Shown piece after piece: positions 18,173 to 27,243 of a stretch of 64,000 nucleotides of DNA. Position 1 is the first letter of the stretch; every line of letters begins with the position of its first letter. The DNA is taken from positions 51,074 to 115,073 of the forward strand of contig CAZZDK010000003.1 in assembly GCA_964652235.1 (NCBI GenBank), written 5' to 3'. The stretch comes from CAZZDK01 sp964652235 (GTDB lineage: Bacteria; Pseudomonadota; Alphaproteobacteria; UBA9219). A program made the position numbers and the translations under genes. The notes below the pieces were generated by a model. The model saw nothing but the letters and a program-made list of their open reading frames with translations, was not told the DNA's origin and did no database searches.

Positions 18173-19260
18173 TCAAGGGCTGGACTCTCACCCGCTATTT
18201 GGGGCGGCAATATCTGGTCTGGTTTCTGGCCTTTCTGGTGGGCCTGACGGGGATCATTTACCTGTTCGAGGTGGCCGAGCTGATGCGCCGTTCGACCAAT
18301 CTCGCCGATGCGACCCTCGGCGTCGTGCTGCGTATGGGCGCCTATAAGCTTCCCGACACGATCGAGAAAATTCTGCCTTTCGTCGTTCTGTTTTCCGGGA
18401 TGTTCACCTTCTGGCGCCTCACCCGCAGCCAGGAACTGATCGTCGCGCGCGCGGCGGGCGTCTCGGCCTGGCAGTTTCTGGCCCCCGCGCTGGCTATAAC
18501 GCTTCTTTTCGGCGGCGTTTACGTCACGCTCATGAATCCGCTCGGCGCGACGATGAACGCCCGCTACAAAATGATGGAGACGCGCTATCTGCGCCAGGGC
18601 CCTTCCCTTGAACTGACGGGCGCGGGCCTGTGGCTCCGGCAGGAAGAGCCGGGGCGACGCTACCTGATCCACGCGGACAAGGTTTCTATGGACCCCTTGA
18701 CGCTAACGCCCGTCATTATCTTCATCTACGACGACAACGACGCCTATCTTGGACGTATCGACGGCCCCCAGGCGATTTTGAAGGATCGGGCGTGGGAAAT
18801 TCCAAACGCCTGGTTCAACTGGACAGGAGAGGAACAAACGCAACAAAGCGTTTATCGGCTCGCCACGTCCCTGACCCGCGACAAGGTTCAGGAAAGCATG
18901 GCCACGCCGGGCACCATTTCCTTTTGGCAGCTGCCTCGTTTTATTCGGGCGCTCAAGGGAATCGGCCTGCCCGCCGTCCGGCACGAGTTGCGCCTGCAAA
19001 CGCTTTTGGCCCAGCCGCTTATGCTTTGTTCGATGGTTTTCTTCGCGGCGGCCTTTTCCCTTCGCCTGAACCGAAAGGGCGGCATTTTGAACGCCCTGAT
19101 GGCCGGTATGTTTACGGGAAGTCTGGTCTTTTCGCTTAACAACGTCGCCGCCGCCTTGGGCGCGAACCAGACCTTGCCCACGCTTTTGGCGGCCTGGGCC
19201 ATCCCCCTTGCGGCCCTGCTGGCCGGGCAGGCGACTCTTCTTTACCTTGAGGATGGGTAA
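18169..19260 (+). CDS. lptG: LPS export ABC transporter permease LptG
   Basis: 363 residues, partner of LptF. Six transmembrane segments around a periplasmic domain, with the coupling-helix-type block SQELIVARAAGVSAWQFL. GTG start overlapping the lptF stop (GTGA). In many relatives lptD, surA, pdxA and rsmA follow; here surA follows directly after a heptad repeat, and lptD is absent from the window. Confidence 0.94.
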   Translation: MIKGWTLTRYLGRQYLVWFLAFLVGLTGIIYLFEVAELMRRSTNLADATLGVVLRMGAYKLPDTIEKILPFVVLFSGMFTFWRLTRSQELIVARAAGVSAWQFLAPALAITLLFGGVYVTLMNPLGATMNARYKMMETRYLRQGPSLELTGAGLWLRQEEPGRRYLIHADKVSMDPLTLTPVIIFIYDDNDAYLGRIDGPQAILKDRAWEIPNAWFNWTGEEQTQQSVYRLATSLTRDKVQESMATPGTISFWQLPRFIRALKGIGLPAVRHELRLQTLLAQPLMLCSMVFFAAAFSLRLNRKGGILNALMAGMFTGSLVFSLNNVAAALGANQTLPTLLAAWAIPLAALLAGQATLLYLEDG

Positions 19261-19265
19261 AGGTA

Positions 19266-19303
19266 GGGTTCAGGGGTCGGGATTCAGGGGTCAGAAATCG
19301 GGG
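19266..19303 (+). repeat. Heptanucleotide array (NTCRGNN family) between lptG and surA
   Basis: Five consecutive units in register: TTCAGGG, GTCGGGA, TTCAGGG, GTCAGAA, ATCGGGG. It fills nearly the whole lptG-surA gap; its last GGGG plus AAG may serve as the surA ribosome binding site, as surA starts eight bases after the array. Confidence 0.85.
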
Positions 19304-19310
19304 AAGAAAG

Positions 19311-20633
19311 ATGAACAAACGCTCTGCTTTGTGCGGCCTGCTTGTTTTTTTCGTCTGCGCGGGAGCGCAGGCCCAGCGCATAGGCGAAGCGCCGGGCGCG
19401 GCCTTTGCCGTCCCTGCGGGACAAACGTCCTCCGCCCCGCCGCTCAGCGAGGGAATCGCCGCCATCGTCAACGAAGCCGTCATCTCCACCAGCGACTTGA
19501 GGAGCCGCATCGACCTCGCCCTTTTGTCGGCGGGGCTGCCGAACACGCCGGAAGCGCGCCGCGAGATCGCGCCGCAGGTCCTGCGCGCCCTTATCAACGA
19601 ACAATTGCAGCTTCAGGAAGCCCGAACGCTTGGAATCGACGTCGGCGACCAGGAAATCGAAGAATCCATGGCGCGCATCGCCCAGGACAATAAAATCCCC
19701 GGCGGGGATATGCCCGCCTTCCTTAGGGCCAACAACATCCCGCCCCGCGCCCTGCGCGAGCAGATTCGCGCCGCGCTGTCCTGGAACAAATACGTCATGC
19801 GCGCCCTGCGTCCCCGCGTGGACATCGGCGACGACGAAATCGACTCTTTCGCGCAAAGAATCAGGGCCAACGCCGGAAAGCAGGAATACCTTGTCAGCGA
19901 GATTTTCCTGCCCGTGGACAAGCCCGAAGAGGAAGAGAACGTCCGGGCCCTGGGCGAAAAACTCGTCGCGCAGATCAAGTCCGGCGCGGTGTTCGGGGCC
20001 ATCGCGCGGCAGTTTTCGCAAGGCGCGGGCGCGGCATCCGGAGGGGATATCGGCTGGATCCAGGCCGGACAGATGGAGCCGGAGCTCGATAAACTGCTCC
20101 AATCGCTCCAGGCGGGCGAAATCGCCGGCCCGGTTCGGGGCACAAGCGGCTATCACATTCTGGGCGTCCGCGAAAAACGGACCATCGCCCTGGGCGACGT
20201 CAAGGAAATGGCCGTCTCGCTCCAACAGCTTTTCCGCCCCTACGGCGCGGGCGCGAACAAGGAGGACCTTTTGCGCCAGGCGAACGAGATCCGCCAAACC
20301 GTCCTGACCTGCGACGGGCTTAGGGATCGCGTCGCGCAAAGCTTTCCGGGCTGGCGCTGGCAGGATTTGGGAAGCGTCAAGCTGGCGACGGCGCCTCGCT
20401 GGCTCGCGGACAAGGTTGCCAACATCGCCGAAGGCCGCGCAAGCGAGGCCATGGCCACGGACAAAGGCGCCCTCATGCTTTTCGTTTGCGCCCGTTCGCT
20501 GCCCGAAAACGTGAATCGCGACGCCATTCGCACAGCCATCGGAACCGAGCGGCTGGAGCTTTTGGCGCGCAGGCAGATCAGGGATCTGCGCCGCGCCGCT
20601 TTCGTCGATATTCGGCTTAAGGACGTTCCTTGA
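19311..20633 (+). CDS. surA: Periplasmic chaperone / peptidyl-prolyl isomerase SurA
   Basis: 440 residues. Signal peptide (ALCGLLVFFVCAGAQA), N-terminal SurA chaperone domain (EGIAAIVNEAVISTSDLRSRI), then one clear parvulin domain (about residues 185-285: YLVSEIFLPV, GGDIGWIQAGQM, GPVRGTSGYHILGV). The second parvulin domain of E. coli SurA is not evident, which is common in alphaproteobacteria. It escorts outer-membrane beta-barrel proteins, including LptD, which fits the lptFG neighbourhood. It ends in an overlap with rsmA. Confidence 0.92.
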   Translation: MNKRSALCGLLVFFVCAGAQAQRIGEAPGAAFAVPAGQTSSAPPLSEGIAAIVNEAVISTSDLRSRIDLALLSAGLPNTPEARREIAPQVLRALINEQLQLQEARTLGIDVGDQEIEESMARIAQDNKIPGGDMPAFLRANNIPPRALREQIRAALSWNKYVMRALRPRVDIGDDEIDSFAQRIRANAGKQEYLVSEIFLPVDKPEEEENVRALGEKLVAQIKSGAVFGAIARQFSQGAGAASGGDIGWIQAGQMEPELDKLLQSLQAGEIAGPVRGTSGYHILGVREKRTIALGDVKEMAVSLQQLFRPYGAGANKEDLLRQANEIRQTVLTCDGLRDRVAQSFPGWRWQDLGSVKLATAPRWLADKVANIAEGRASEAMATDKGALMLFVCARSLPENVNRDAIRTAIGTERLELLARRQIRDLRRAAFVDIRLKDVP

Positions 20634-21460
20634 ACGATCCGACCGCTTGTCTGCCGCCTCTGCGCGAAGTGATCGCGGCGCACGGCCTTGCGGCGCGCAA
20701 GGGACTTGGCCAGCATTTTCTTCTCGATTTGAACCTGACGGGCCGCATCGCGCGGCTGGCGGGCGATTTACGCGGCATCACGGTTTTCGAGGTCGGCCCC
20801 GGCCCCGGCGGCTTGACGAGAGCGCTTCTTTCGACCGCCGCTCAAAAGATTATCGCCGTCGAAAAAGATCCGCGTTGTCTGAAGGCCCTGGCGCCTCTGG
20901 TCGAAGCCTTTCCTGAGCGGCTCTCTCTTATCGAGGGCGACGCGCTTGACCTGGACCTTTCGGCCCTTTCCCCGCCTCCCCGCGCCATCGTGGCGAACCT
21001 GCCTTACAACGTCGGCACGCCTCTTTTGGTCGGCTGGCTTAAGAATATGGCCGCCTTCGAGAGCCTGACTTTGATGTTCCAGGCGGAAGTCGCGGACCGT
21101 CTTCTGGCCGCGCCCGGAACGAAAGCTTATGGCCGCCTGTCGGTCATCACCCAATTCTGCTGCGAAGGAAAGCGCGTCCTGACGCTCCCGGCGCGGGCTT
21201 TCACTCCGCCGCCGAAGGTCGATTCCGCCGTCGTGCGCCTGACCCCTCGCAGGGACAGGCCGCAGGATATTTCCTTCGCCGCGATGGAACGCGTAACGGC
21301 GGCAGCGTTCGGCCAAAGGCGCAAAATGCTCCGCGCGAGCCTGAAACCCTTGGGCGGCGAGGCGCTGCTTGTTCAGGCGGGGATCGATCCCTCTCGCCGC
21401 GCGGAAGAATTGTCTCTGGCCGAGTTCGAGACTTTGGCGCGGCTGGTCGCCTCGTCTTAG
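20630..21460 (+). CDS. rsmA: 16S rRNA dimethyladenosine transferase
   Basis: 276 residues (KsgA). Methylates A1518/A1519 of 16S rRNA using SAM. Motifs: KGLGQHFLLD, the SAM-binding VFEVGPGPGGLTRAL and the catalytic NLPYN, then FTPPPKVDSAVV. The start is a TTG whose last two bases are in the surA stop (TTGA), implying coupling; no in-frame ATG or GTG precedes GQHFLLD. The usual neighbour pdxA between surA and rsmA is missing. The TAG stop overlaps that of convergent flgH. Confidence 0.94.
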   Translation: MNDPTACLPPLREVIAAHGLAARKGLGQHFLLDLNLTGRIARLAGDLRGITVFEVGPGPGGLTRALLSTAAQKIIAVEKDPRCLKALAPLVEAFPERLSLIEGDALDLDLSALSPPPRAIVANLPYNVGTPLLVGWLKNMAAFESLTLMFQAEVADRLLAAPGTKAYGRLSVITQFCCEGKRVLTLPARAFTPPPKVDSAVVRLTPRRDRPQDISFAAMERVTAAAFGQRRKMLRASLKPLGGEALLVQAGIDPSRRAEELSLAEFETLARLVASS

Positions 21461-22209
21461 AACGGCATCAGAATATCCATAATCTGGCTGCCGTAACGCG
21501 GCTGCTGCACGTCCTGGATCTGGCCGCGTCCGCCGTAGGCTATGCGGGCTTCGGCGATCTGATCGTAAGTCACCGTGTTCTGCGCGCTGATGTCTTCGGG
21601 CCGGATCACGCCTGTGACGATCAGCTCGCGCATATCGTAATTCACCGTCATTTGCTGCCGCCCGGCGAGGACAAAATTGCCGTTCGGCAGAATCTGCGTA
21701 ATCGTCGCGGCGACTTTCATTTCGATCTTTTCTTTTCGACCGACCGAACCCTTGCCCACGTTCGAAAGATTGCTGCCCGTATTCACGAGATTGTTGGCCA
21801 GCGTCCCCTCCGGCAGGACTTTGGTGATCTGCGATTCGAGGCCGAGCAGATTCGCCATGCTCATGTTTTCGCTGTTCGTCCGGGAACGCTTGGTCTCGTT
21901 CTCGATCTCGGCTTTTTCGTCCATGTTGATTACGACCGTCAGGATGTCGCCTACGCGGCTTGCCCTTTGGTCGCGAAAAAAGGCGCGCGATCCCGTCCGC
22001 CAAAGGGAATTGGGTTGCCGCTCGCCCAGCTCCGGCGGCGGCATGGGCATTGAAACGGGCATCGCCCCAGGAATGCGCGAGGGGTCCTGCACCGCCGCCA
22101 TGGGAGGCGGATCGCCCACTTCGCTCATCCGCCGAAAGGTGTTGCAGGCCGAAAGAGAAAGCGCCAGCGCGAGCAAAAGGCCGATTTTCCAGGCCGCTTT
22201 GTTTGTCAT
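21457..22209 (-). CDS. flgH: Flagellar basal body L-ring protein FlgH
   Basis: 250 residues. Outer-membrane lipoprotein with signal and lipobox LALSLSACN, then the FlgH domain: NSLWRTGSRAFFRDQRASRVGD, the long polar Asn-rich region (SNVGKGSVGR) and the C-terminal VTGVIRPEDISAQNTV. It is last of the flgF-flgG-flgA-flgH series; the P-ring gene flgI, often next, is not here. Start ATG overlaps the flgA stop. Its stop overlaps the rsmA stop on the other strand. Confidence 0.96.
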   Translation of the reverse strand: MTNKAAWKIGLLLALALSLSACNTFRRMSEVGDPPPMAAVQDPSRIPGAMPVSMPMPPPELGERQPNSLWRTGSRAFFRDQRASRVGDILTVVINMDEKAEIENETKRSRTNSENMSMANLLGLESQITKVLPEGTLANNLVNTGSNLSNVGKGSVGRKEKIEMKVAATITQILPNGNFVLAGRQQMTVNYDMRELIVTGVIRPEDISAQNTVTYDQIAEARIAYGGRGQIQDVQQPRYGSQIMDILMPF

Positions 22210-23171
22210 GGCGTTCTCCCTTCTTCAAGCGCGGGCGCGGCGGCGATTTTTCTCGGCGCCGTTTCGACGCGAACGACGCCGTCGGCCTCGACGACGCCTT
22301 CAATCACGCGTTTGCTCTGGACGTTCGTGACGCGGACCGTATCGCCCTTTGCGCCGTCGGCCAGCGATTTGCCCTGCGCCGTGATCCGCATCAAGGGCGT
22401 TTCGATCTTGATCGTCACAAGGCTGCCGCGCGTCACAAGACGCGGCGGCAGCAAATCGCGCGCCCGCAACATCTCGCCTGCGGACTGGTCGGTTTTCATT
22501 TCACGCCCCACGATCTGGGAAGCGTCCGTCAAAACGCCTTGGGGAAGGCGATCTTCTTCCATGGTTCGCCAGGTCAGGTCTCCCTCGCCGACGACCGAGC
22601 GTCGTTCCAGGGGGCGGGCCAGAACGGGAACCTCACGCCGGACGATCACGCGACCCGTAAGATTCTGCCGCGCCGCGCCCGCGACAACTTCCGTCTGGAA
22701 TCGTCGGCTTTGCGGCGTGTACTGGAAGGCCTCCAGCGCGAATTCCGGCTTTTCCTGCGCCGGAAGGAAAAGACCGACATTCTTTCCTTCAAGAACGATT
22801 TCGAGGGCGCCTTGAAGCCCCGGATCGTCTTCCTTGATTTTTGCCGCGATCTTTTCCTTGAGCATTTCGGGCGTAATGAGGGTCGAGGCGCGGGTAAGAA
22901 CGGCGCTGTCCGTCGCGCTTTGGGCGCGCCAGATAAGATGGTTCTGCTCGGCCAGCCGCGTGAGCACCTGCGCGTTATAGGTGACGCTGCGCCCAGGTTC
23001 CGGCGCCAGCGCGACGTCGCGGTCCATGGCGGCGGGAACGCCTTCGAAAACGTCGCTGAGGCGGATCGAGGGGCCTTGGACATCGGCGGCGCGACGAAGC
23101 GAAACCAGCGCTTCGGCCCGGCAGTCGGTTCCCGCGAGAAGGAGGAAAAGAACGAGAAGCGTTTTTTTCAT
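22206..23171 (-). CDS. flgA: Flagellar basal body P-ring assembly chaperone FlgA
   Basis: 321 residues, periplasmic with a signal peptide (TLLVLFLLLAGTDCRA). The C-terminal SAF domain is clear: VPVLARPLERRSVVGEGDL, ARDLLPPRLVTRGSLVTI, ITAQGKSLADGAKGD and VRVTNVQSKRVIEG. It is longer than E. coli FlgA because of an N-terminal region typical of alphaproteobacteria. Three bases separate it from flgG, and its stop overlaps the flgH start. Confidence 0.95.
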   Translation of the reverse strand: MKKTLLVLFLLLAGTDCRAEALVSLRRAADVQGPSIRLSDVFEGVPAAMDRDVALAPEPGRSVTYNAQVLTRLAEQNHLIWRAQSATDSAVLTRASTLITPEMLKEKIAAKIKEDDPGLQGALEIVLEGKNVGLFLPAQEKPEFALEAFQYTPQSRRFQTEVVAGAARQNLTGRVIVRREVPVLARPLERRSVVGEGDLTWRTMEEDRLPQGVLTDASQIVGREMKTDQSAGEMLRARDLLPPRLVTRGSLVTIKIETPLMRITAQGKSLADGAKGDTVRVTNVQSKRVIEGVVEADGVVRVETAPRKIAAAPALEEGRTP

Positions 23172-23174
23172 GTC

Positions 23175-23960
<786 letters not shown>

Positions 23961-23975
23961 GCTCTTTTCCTCATT

Positions 23976-24713
23976 TTATGCCGTTATCTGGCCAAGCCGT
24001 TCGATAGCCTTGGATTGACGTTGACTTTCTTTCTCCAAAAGGCGGGTGACGAGCTGATAGGTGCGCGACACCTCGATCATCTTCGTCATTTCTTCGATGG
24101 CTTGAACGTTGGATTGCTCGATGGCGCCCTGAACGACGACGCCGTCCGATTCGGTCATCGGCGCTTCCGTCGCCGCGTAAAGATTGTCGCCTAAAGGCGT
24201 CAGGCTTTGTTCGTTCTCGAACTGAACGGGCCGGATTGTGCCGACCTGAATCGTGGAGCCGCCGCCCGTTTTGGCCGTGATGGTGCCGTCGGAAGAAATC
24301 AGAATGTCCTGCGCGTCGGTCGGGAAAACGATCGGTTGGTCGCCGTCGCCTAAAACCTTAAGCCCGGCGGGCGTCACCATCTCGCCCTCGGCGTTGAGCA
24401 TAAAGGACCCAGACCGCGTGTAGCGAATGCCGGCTTCCGTCTGGACCGGGAAATACCCCTTGCCCTGGATGGCTAAATCGAGCGGATTGCCCGTGACGAT
24501 CGTCGCGCCCTGCGCCACGTCGCGGTACGTGCCGTAATCGACGGCGAATTTGAAGGAATCCTTGGGCGTGGGCTTGATAAGATAGGAATCGAACGCGATG
24601 TTTTCTCGCTTGTAGCCCGTCGTGTTCACGTTCGCGACGTTGTTCGCGACGATGTCCATCGCTCGGCCCAGCGAGTCCTGGTAGGAGGTTAAAATGAGAC
24701 TGGCGCCCTGCAT
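23976..24713 (-). CDS. flgF: Flagellar proximal rod protein FlgF
   Basis: 245 residues. N-terminal motif DIVANNVANVNTTGYKRE, the beta domain with GKGYFPVQTEAGIRYTRSG, and the C-terminal EQSNVQAIEEMTKMIEVSR. I chose the ATG at 24711-24713 (MQGASLILTSYQ), which has AGGAG at good spacing; the open frame continues upstream for 21 codons without support. First gene of the minus-strand flagellar operon, divergent from fliL. Confidence 0.95.
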   Translation of the reverse strand: MQGASLILTSYQDSLGRAMDIVANNVANVNTTGYKRENIAFDSYLIKPTPKDSFKFAVDYGTYRDVAQGATIVTGNPLDLAIQGKGYFPVQTEAGIRYTRSGSFMLNAEGEMVTPAGLKVLGDGDQPIVFPTDAQDILISSDGTITAKTGGGSTIQVGTIRPVQFENEQSLTPLGDNLYAATEAPMTESDGVVVQGAIEQSNVQAIEEMTKMIEVSRTYQLVTRLLEKESQRQSKAIERLGQITA

Positions 24714-24955
24714 ATCCTTACGCTCCTGAAAGCCGAAAGCGGCCCGGTTCTTCTCCCTTTTCCTTGCAGGTGCCATGCCAAATCGATATATCTTTTTTTA
24801 TCAAAAAGTTATGGTCTTTTATCGGCCTCTTTTGTTCTTGCCCGGCGGCAGAAAATGCCGAAAGTAGGAATCTGTTAACTTTTTTCCTAATGACTTGTTA
24901 ACCAAGATTGTTTGAATTAAGCCTGCGGAATAGAGTTTTTCCAGGGGGTACTGCC
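24714..24955. promoter_or_regulatory. Divergent flagellar promoter region (flgF / fliL)
   Basis: 242 A+T-rich bases between two flagellar operons. They hold two GTTAAC palindromes (24874-24879 and 24897-24902), 23 bases apart, and a further TTAA at 24916-24919. TTAA-containing pairs are typical of CtrA-controlled flagellar promoters in alphaproteobacteria, but the spacing is not the canonical seven bases, so this is only a suggestion. Confidence 0.45.
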
Positions 24956-25582
24956 GTGGCCGAGGAAGCTAAAAAGGACCAGGACGAAGAAGCCAAGAAA
25001 CCCGGCGACGAAGGCGAAACCGAAGCCGAGGGCGAAGGCGGGGAAGAGGGCCTGAACCCACCCAAGAAGAAACTCGGCAAAAAGAAACTCATCCTTATCG
25101 GGGTCGCCGTCGTCGTTCTTCTGATCGGCGCGGGAGCCGGCCTTTATTTTTCGGGCGTTTTAGGCGGCGGGAAACCGGCAGGAACCGCCGGGAGCCCTGC
25201 CGAAACCGCCCCGTCCGAAGCGAACGCGGGCGGCGAGCCTGCCGCCGAAGGGGGCGGACACGGCGGAGCTGCGGGCGCGCCGGTCTTCTTTTCCCTGGGC
25301 GACATTCTGGTCAATCTGACGGGCGACGGAAAACGGCCCAATTTTCTTAAGATCAAGGTCAGCCTTGAACTAAGCTCGGAAAAGGACAAGGCCGCCCTTG
25401 ACGTCCTCAAACCCCGCATCATCGACAATTTTCAGGTCTATCTGCGCGAATTGCGCGTGGAGGATTTGCGCGGCTCGGCAGGCCTTTACCGCCTGCGGGA
25501 AGAGCTTCTCCTGCGCGTGACCGAAGCCGTCAAACCCATCCGCGTCAAGGACGTTCTGTTCCAGGAAATGTTGGTGCAATAA
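24956..25582 (+). CDS. fliL: Flagellar basal body-associated protein FliL
   Basis: 208 residues. A very acidic/Lys-rich cytoplasmic N-terminus (about 45 residues), one transmembrane helix (KLILIGVAVVVLLIGAGAG), a Gly/Ala/Pro linker, then the periplasmic FliL domain (LGDILVNLTGDGKRPNFLKIKVSLEL, and VKDVLFQEMLVQ at the end). FliL surrounds stators and supports motor torque. GTG start chosen because AGGGGG lies eight bases upstream and the N-terminus then reads VAEEAKKDQ. A heptad repeat begins four bases after the stop. Confidence 0.93.
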   Translation: MAEEAKKDQDEEAKKPGDEGETEAEGEGGEEGLNPPKKKLGKKKLILIGVAVVVLLIGAGAGLYFSGVLGGGKPAGTAGSPAETAPSEANAGGEPAAEGGGHGGAAGAPVFFSLGDILVNLTGDGKRPNFLKIKVSLELSSEKDKAALDVLKPRIIDNFQVYLRELRVEDLRGSAGLYRLREELLLRVTEAVKPIRVKDVLFQEMLVQ

Positions 25583-25586
25583 GTTA

Positions 25587-25708
25587 GGGTTCAGGGGTCA
25601 GGATTCAGGAGTCGGGGAAAAGACCTCCTGCGTCCGGCTTGCCTTGCATAAAATCTTCATCGCAGATATGTTTTCGCTGAGTCTCTCCCTGAACCCTGAA
25701 CCCTGCCC
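25587..25708. repeat. Inverted pair of heptanucleotide arrays between fliL and fliM
   Basis: Left arm 25587-25617 has four units (TTCAGGG, GTCAGGA, TTCAGGA, GTCGGGG). The right arm, 25688-25706, carries about two and a half units in reverse orientation (CCCTGAA twice). The arms are complementary, with about 70 bases between, so the transcript can fold on itself. The right arm ends directly at the fliM start codon, where no normal ribosome binding site is visible. Confidence 0.85.
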
Positions 25709-26797
25709 ATGGCTGACGAAGAACAAAAAACCGAAGGCGCCGGCGCCGCCGAAATGAGCGAGGAAGAACGGCAAGCCGCCGAATGGGCCGCCATGGCCGA
25801 AGGAGACGGCGGCGACGGGCTGGAAGGCGGCGCGACCCGCGTCCTGAGCCAGAACGAAATCGACAGCCTTCTGGGCTTCGGCGGCGGCGGCCAGGCGCAG
25901 GACAATTCCGGCATCATGGCGCTGATCAACAGCGCGCTCGTGAATTACGAACGCCTTCCCATGTTGGAAGTCGTCTTCGACCGCCTGGTTCGCATGATGT
26001 CCACGAGCTTGCGCAACTTCACGTCCGACAACGTTGAGGTAAGCCTGGATCAGATCACTTCGGTGCGTTTCGGCGATTACCTGAACTCGATCCCTCTGCC
26101 GGCCATGCTGGCGGTCTTCAAGGCCGAGGAATGGGACAATTCCGCATTGATGACCATCGACAGCGCCATGATCTATTCCATCGTGGACGTTCTGCTCGGC
26201 GGACGGCGCGGCACGGCGGCCATGCGCATCGAAGGACGGCCCTATACGACGATCGAGCGCAACCTGGTCGAGCGGCTCGTGCGCGTCATCCTGGCCGACG
26301 TTTCGGGCGCCTTCGATCCTCTTTCGCCCGTCACCTTCCGCTTCGACCGGCTGGAGACGAACCCGCGTTTCGCCACCATCGCGCGACCCGCCAACGCCGC
26401 CGTTCTGGCCAAGCTGCGTATCGACATGGAAGACCGGGGCGGACGCATCGAAATCCTGATTCCCTACGCCACGCTGGAGCCGATCCGCGAGCTTTTGCTC
26501 CAGATGTTCATGGGGGAAAAGTTCGGGCGCGATTCTATTTGGGAAACCCACTTGGGCAACGAGCTTCTCCTGACGAATATGCACATGAACGCGGTTTTGG
26601 ACGAAGTGACCCTGCCGCTCGGAGAGGTCATGAACTGGAAGGTAGGGTCCAAGGTGATGCTCAACGTCAAGGCCGAGGACCTGGTCGCCCTGCGGGCCGG
26701 AGAAATGACCCTTTTCAAAGGTCGCATGGGTTCGCTGAACGGCAAAATAGCGGTCCGGGTCGACGAAGTGACCATGCAGGATACTTCAAAGAATTGA
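25709..26797 (+). CDS. fliM: Flagellar motor switch protein FliM
   Basis: 362 residues. C-ring component binding CheY-P. An acidic N-terminal extension precedes the CheY-binding motif VLSQNEIDSLL (about residues 46-57), then the CheC-like domain (ALINSALVNYERLPMLEVVFDRLVR, LPAMLAVFKAEEWDN) and the C-terminal SpoA domain (VTLPLGEVMNWKVGSKVML). In E. coli the CheY motif is at the very N-terminus; here about 45 residues come first. The start codon lies right behind the repeat and lacks a Shine-Dalgarno sequence. Confidence 0.95.
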   Translation: MADEEQKTEGAGAAEMSEEERQAAEWAAMAEGDGGDGLEGGATRVLSQNEIDSLLGFGGGGQAQDNSGIMALINSALVNYERLPMLEVVFDRLVRMMSTSLRNFTSDNVEVSLDQITSVRFGDYLNSIPLPAMLAVFKAEEWDNSALMTIDSAMIYSIVDVLLGGRRGTAAMRIEGRPYTTIERNLVERLVRVILADVSGAFDPLSPVTFRFDRLETNPRFATIARPANAAVLAKLRIDMEDRGGRIEILIPYATLEPIRELLLQMFMGEKFGRDSIWETHLGNELLLTNMHMNAVLDEVTLPLGEVMNWKVGSKVMLNVKAEDLVALRAGEMTLFKGRMGSLNGKIAVRVDEVTMQDTSKN

Positions 26798-26809
26798 AGC
26801 GAGGCGCCC

Positions 26810-27235
26810 ATGCTTGTTTTTTCCCTTATTCTCGATCTCGTTCTGATCGGCCTTTTGCTGGCCGGAATTTCCTATGCCGTCAAACTGACGCGCCAGCTCG
26901 CGGACGTTCGCGCGCATCGGGGAGAGATGGAGCGTTTCGTCGCCGACTTCAACGCGACGGTTTCGCGGGCCGAGGCGGGCGTGCGCAACCTTAGAACTGC
27001 GAGCCGCGCTTCGGGCGACGATCTTGAAAAACTGATCGAGAAAGGCCAGCTTCTTCGCGACGAGCTTCTTTTCCTGACCGAAAGCGCGGATCAGATAGCC
27101 GCGCGGCTTTCGGAAAGGGCCTCTTCCGTCTCGCGCGGCGCGGCGGGCGAGACGCCGGAAGCCCCGCTGGCTAAAAAAGCCCCGCCTTCGGCGACCGAGC
27201 GCGATCTTTTGCGCGTCCTTAAGAAAAGCGGGTGA
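26810..27235 (+). CDS. DUF6468 flagellar-cluster membrane protein
   Basis: 141 residues. One N-terminal transmembrane helix (LILDLVLIGLLLAGISYAV), then a long coiled coil (VRAHRGEMERFVADFNATVSRAEAGVRNL). This matches the DUF6468 type found between fliM and the motE-like gene in Rhodospirillales-like flagellar loci; exact role unknown, probably motor-associated. GAGGCG precedes the ATG. Its TGA lies in the start region of the next gene. Confidence 0.8.
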   Translation: MLVFSLILDLVLIGLLLAGISYAVKLTRQLADVRAHRGEMERFVADFNATVSRAEAGVRNLRTASRASGDDLEKLIEKGQLLRDELLFLTESADQIAARLSERASSVSRGAAGETPEAPLAKKAPPSATERDLLRVLKKSG

Positions 27236-27243
27236 GTCTTTCC

